The position numbers were made by a program, and so were the translations under genes. From Actinomycetota bacterium (GTDB lineage Bacteria; Actinomycetota; Thermoleophilia; Solirubrobacterales; 70-9): 5,661 nt of DNA. Where the stretch lies: assembly GCA_005884305.1 (NCBI GenBank), contig VAYL01000003.1, positions 8,829 through 14,489 of the forward strand, written 5' to 3'. Under the pieces are notes generated by a model that saw only the letters and a list, made by a program, of their open reading frames with translations, made no database searches and was not told the DNA's origin. Positions 5,300-5,661 of this stretch are shown in pieces (the first letter of the stretch is position 1; every line of letters begins with the position of its first letter).

Positions 5300-5390
5300 C
5301 AGGGATGGAGGGCATTGTGGGCTTTCGTCAGGGCTGATTACTAAGGGCCTTCAGGCGACGCTCGTGCTATGCCGTCGCCCGAAGGCACAC
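5286..5390 (+). ncRNA. Candidate small transcript ending in a long stem-loop
   Basis: Downstream of the 5251-5279 promoter the sequence holds a ten-codon frame (ATG 5305 to TGA 5337, MEGIVGFRQG) and a strong stem-loop: 5347-5360 pairs with 5373-5386 over 13 of 14 positions (one A-C mismatch) around a 12-base loop. No T-run follows the stem. An RNA of about 100 bases would fit these signals. No known RNA family is recognised, and the ends are inferred. Confidence 0.2.
5347..5386. terminator. Long stem-loop between convergent transcripts
   Basis: Thirteen of fourteen positions pair, with the only mismatch at 5353/5380, around a loop at 5361-5372. It sits between the plus-strand transcripts and the end of the minus-strand HD-GYP-like gene, the usual place for a two-way terminator. 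Neither side has a clear T-run, so its terminating power is uncertain. Confidence 0.35.
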
Positions 5391-5395
5391 CACCT

Positions 5396-5415
5396 ACAAA
5401 TCGGGCTGGTGCCCG
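5396..5415 (-). terminator. Probable intrinsic terminator of the HD-GYP-like gene
   Basis: On the minus strand, 8 bases after the TGA at 5424, CGGGC pairs with GCCCG (5415-5411 with 5406-5402) around a four-base loop and is followed at once by ATTTGT. The stem is short but all G-C. The position and the T-rich tail fit a small intrinsic terminator. Confidence 0.4.
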
Positions 5416-5423
5416 TTACGAGG

Positions 5424-5661
5424 TCAGGCCTTAGCGGCTATCCGCGGTGCTCGCGTCGTGCCGGCGCTGGCGTGCTCGTCGATTCGCGCGTCCAACGCGA
5501 GCTCGGCGTCGAAGTCTGCGTCCTCGCCGTGCCGGTACGAGAAGTCGCGACCCGCCAACAGGCTTGCCAATATCTCGACGTACTCCGGGTCGAGCTGGGT
5601 GCCGGCAGAGCGGCGCAGCTCCGTCAAGGCGTCGAATGAACTCATCGGGTCGCGGTAGGAA
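5424..5661 (-). CDS. C-terminal end of a probable HD-GYP/HD-domain phosphohydrolase, cut by the right edge
   Basis: The frame is open to the right edge and ends at TGA 5424. It reads SYRDPMSSFDALTELRRSAGTQLDPEYVEILASLL. This matches the end of HD-GYP domains, where a YR-M-S-EALxELRR helix and a GTQFDPxVVE motif close the fold. Residues after it (AGRDFSYRHGEDADFDAELALDARIDEHAS) form a charged tail of about 40 residues. HD-GYP proteins usually hydrolyse cyclic di-GMP, but the catalytic HD and GYP residues lie outside the window, so activity cannot be judged. The ATG at 5645 is internal to the domain and is not taken as the start. The gene is convergent with the exporter operon. A different HD-superfamily phosphohydrolase with the same C-terminal motif remains possible. 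Confidence 0.65.
   Translation of the reverse strand, partial: SYRDPMSSFDALTELRRSAGTQLDPEYVEILASLLAGRDFSYRHGEDADFDAELALDARIDEHASAGTTRAPRIAAKA

Noticed and set aside
5305..5337. Ten-codon reading frame as a peptide gene
   Set aside because: Too short and with only a poorly spaced CAGGG before it; noted within the candidate transcript rather than called as a gene.
1..5661. CRISPR array, tRNA, rRNA, insertion sequence, phage or defence genes
   Set aside because: None was seen: no spaced long direct repeats, no cloverleaf, no transposase or integrase motifs.

Overview
The window looks like chromosomal DNA of a high-GC actinobacterium. The best match from memory is the Thermoleophilia/Solirubrobacterales type: GTG starts are common, wrong-frame translations are Arg/Ser/Pro-rich, and the WYL regulator, YihY protein and Gly/Ala/Ser-linker lipoprotein resemble proteins of that group. 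The lineage is an inference from protein character, not from a marker gene. No rRNA, tRNA, CRISPR array, insertion sequence or integrase is visible.

Left part (1-3890), all minus strand. Read in transcription order from right to left it holds: a secreted lipoprotein of unknown function (3890-3348); a six-helix YihY/BrkB-family membrane protein (3340-2291); a small DUF4235-like membrane protein whose GTG start lies 2 bases after the YihY stop (2288-2007); a YhaM-like 3'-5' exoribonuclease with OB and HD domains (1941-895); and a PafB/PafC-type WYL-domain regulator that runs off the left edge (820-1). The WYL gene carries an apparent -1 frameshift near 606-610. The exonuclease and WYL genes both seem to start at or almost at the 5' end of their mRNAs, each having a TAnnnT box a few bases before the start codon.

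Middle (3891-4024) is a divergent intergenic region. To its right, a plus-strand pair is probably one operon: a LysE/RhtB-family exporter (4025-4660) and, 20 bases later, an NTF2-like (SnoaL-type) protein (4681-5199).

Right end. 5200-5423 has no convincing protein gene but is rich in signals: five AAGTT/AACTT-like boxes at exactly 20-base steps, a good sigma70-like promoter built on two of them, a long stem-loop downstream, and a probable minus-strand terminator. At the far right edge is the C-terminal tail of what looks like an HD-GYP-type protein on the minus strand (5661-5424), convergent with the operon.

Most of the window is ordinary housekeeping and envelope genes. The two observations most worth pursuing are the 20-base-phased box array with its orphan promoter (5214-5390) and the frameshifted WYL regulator.
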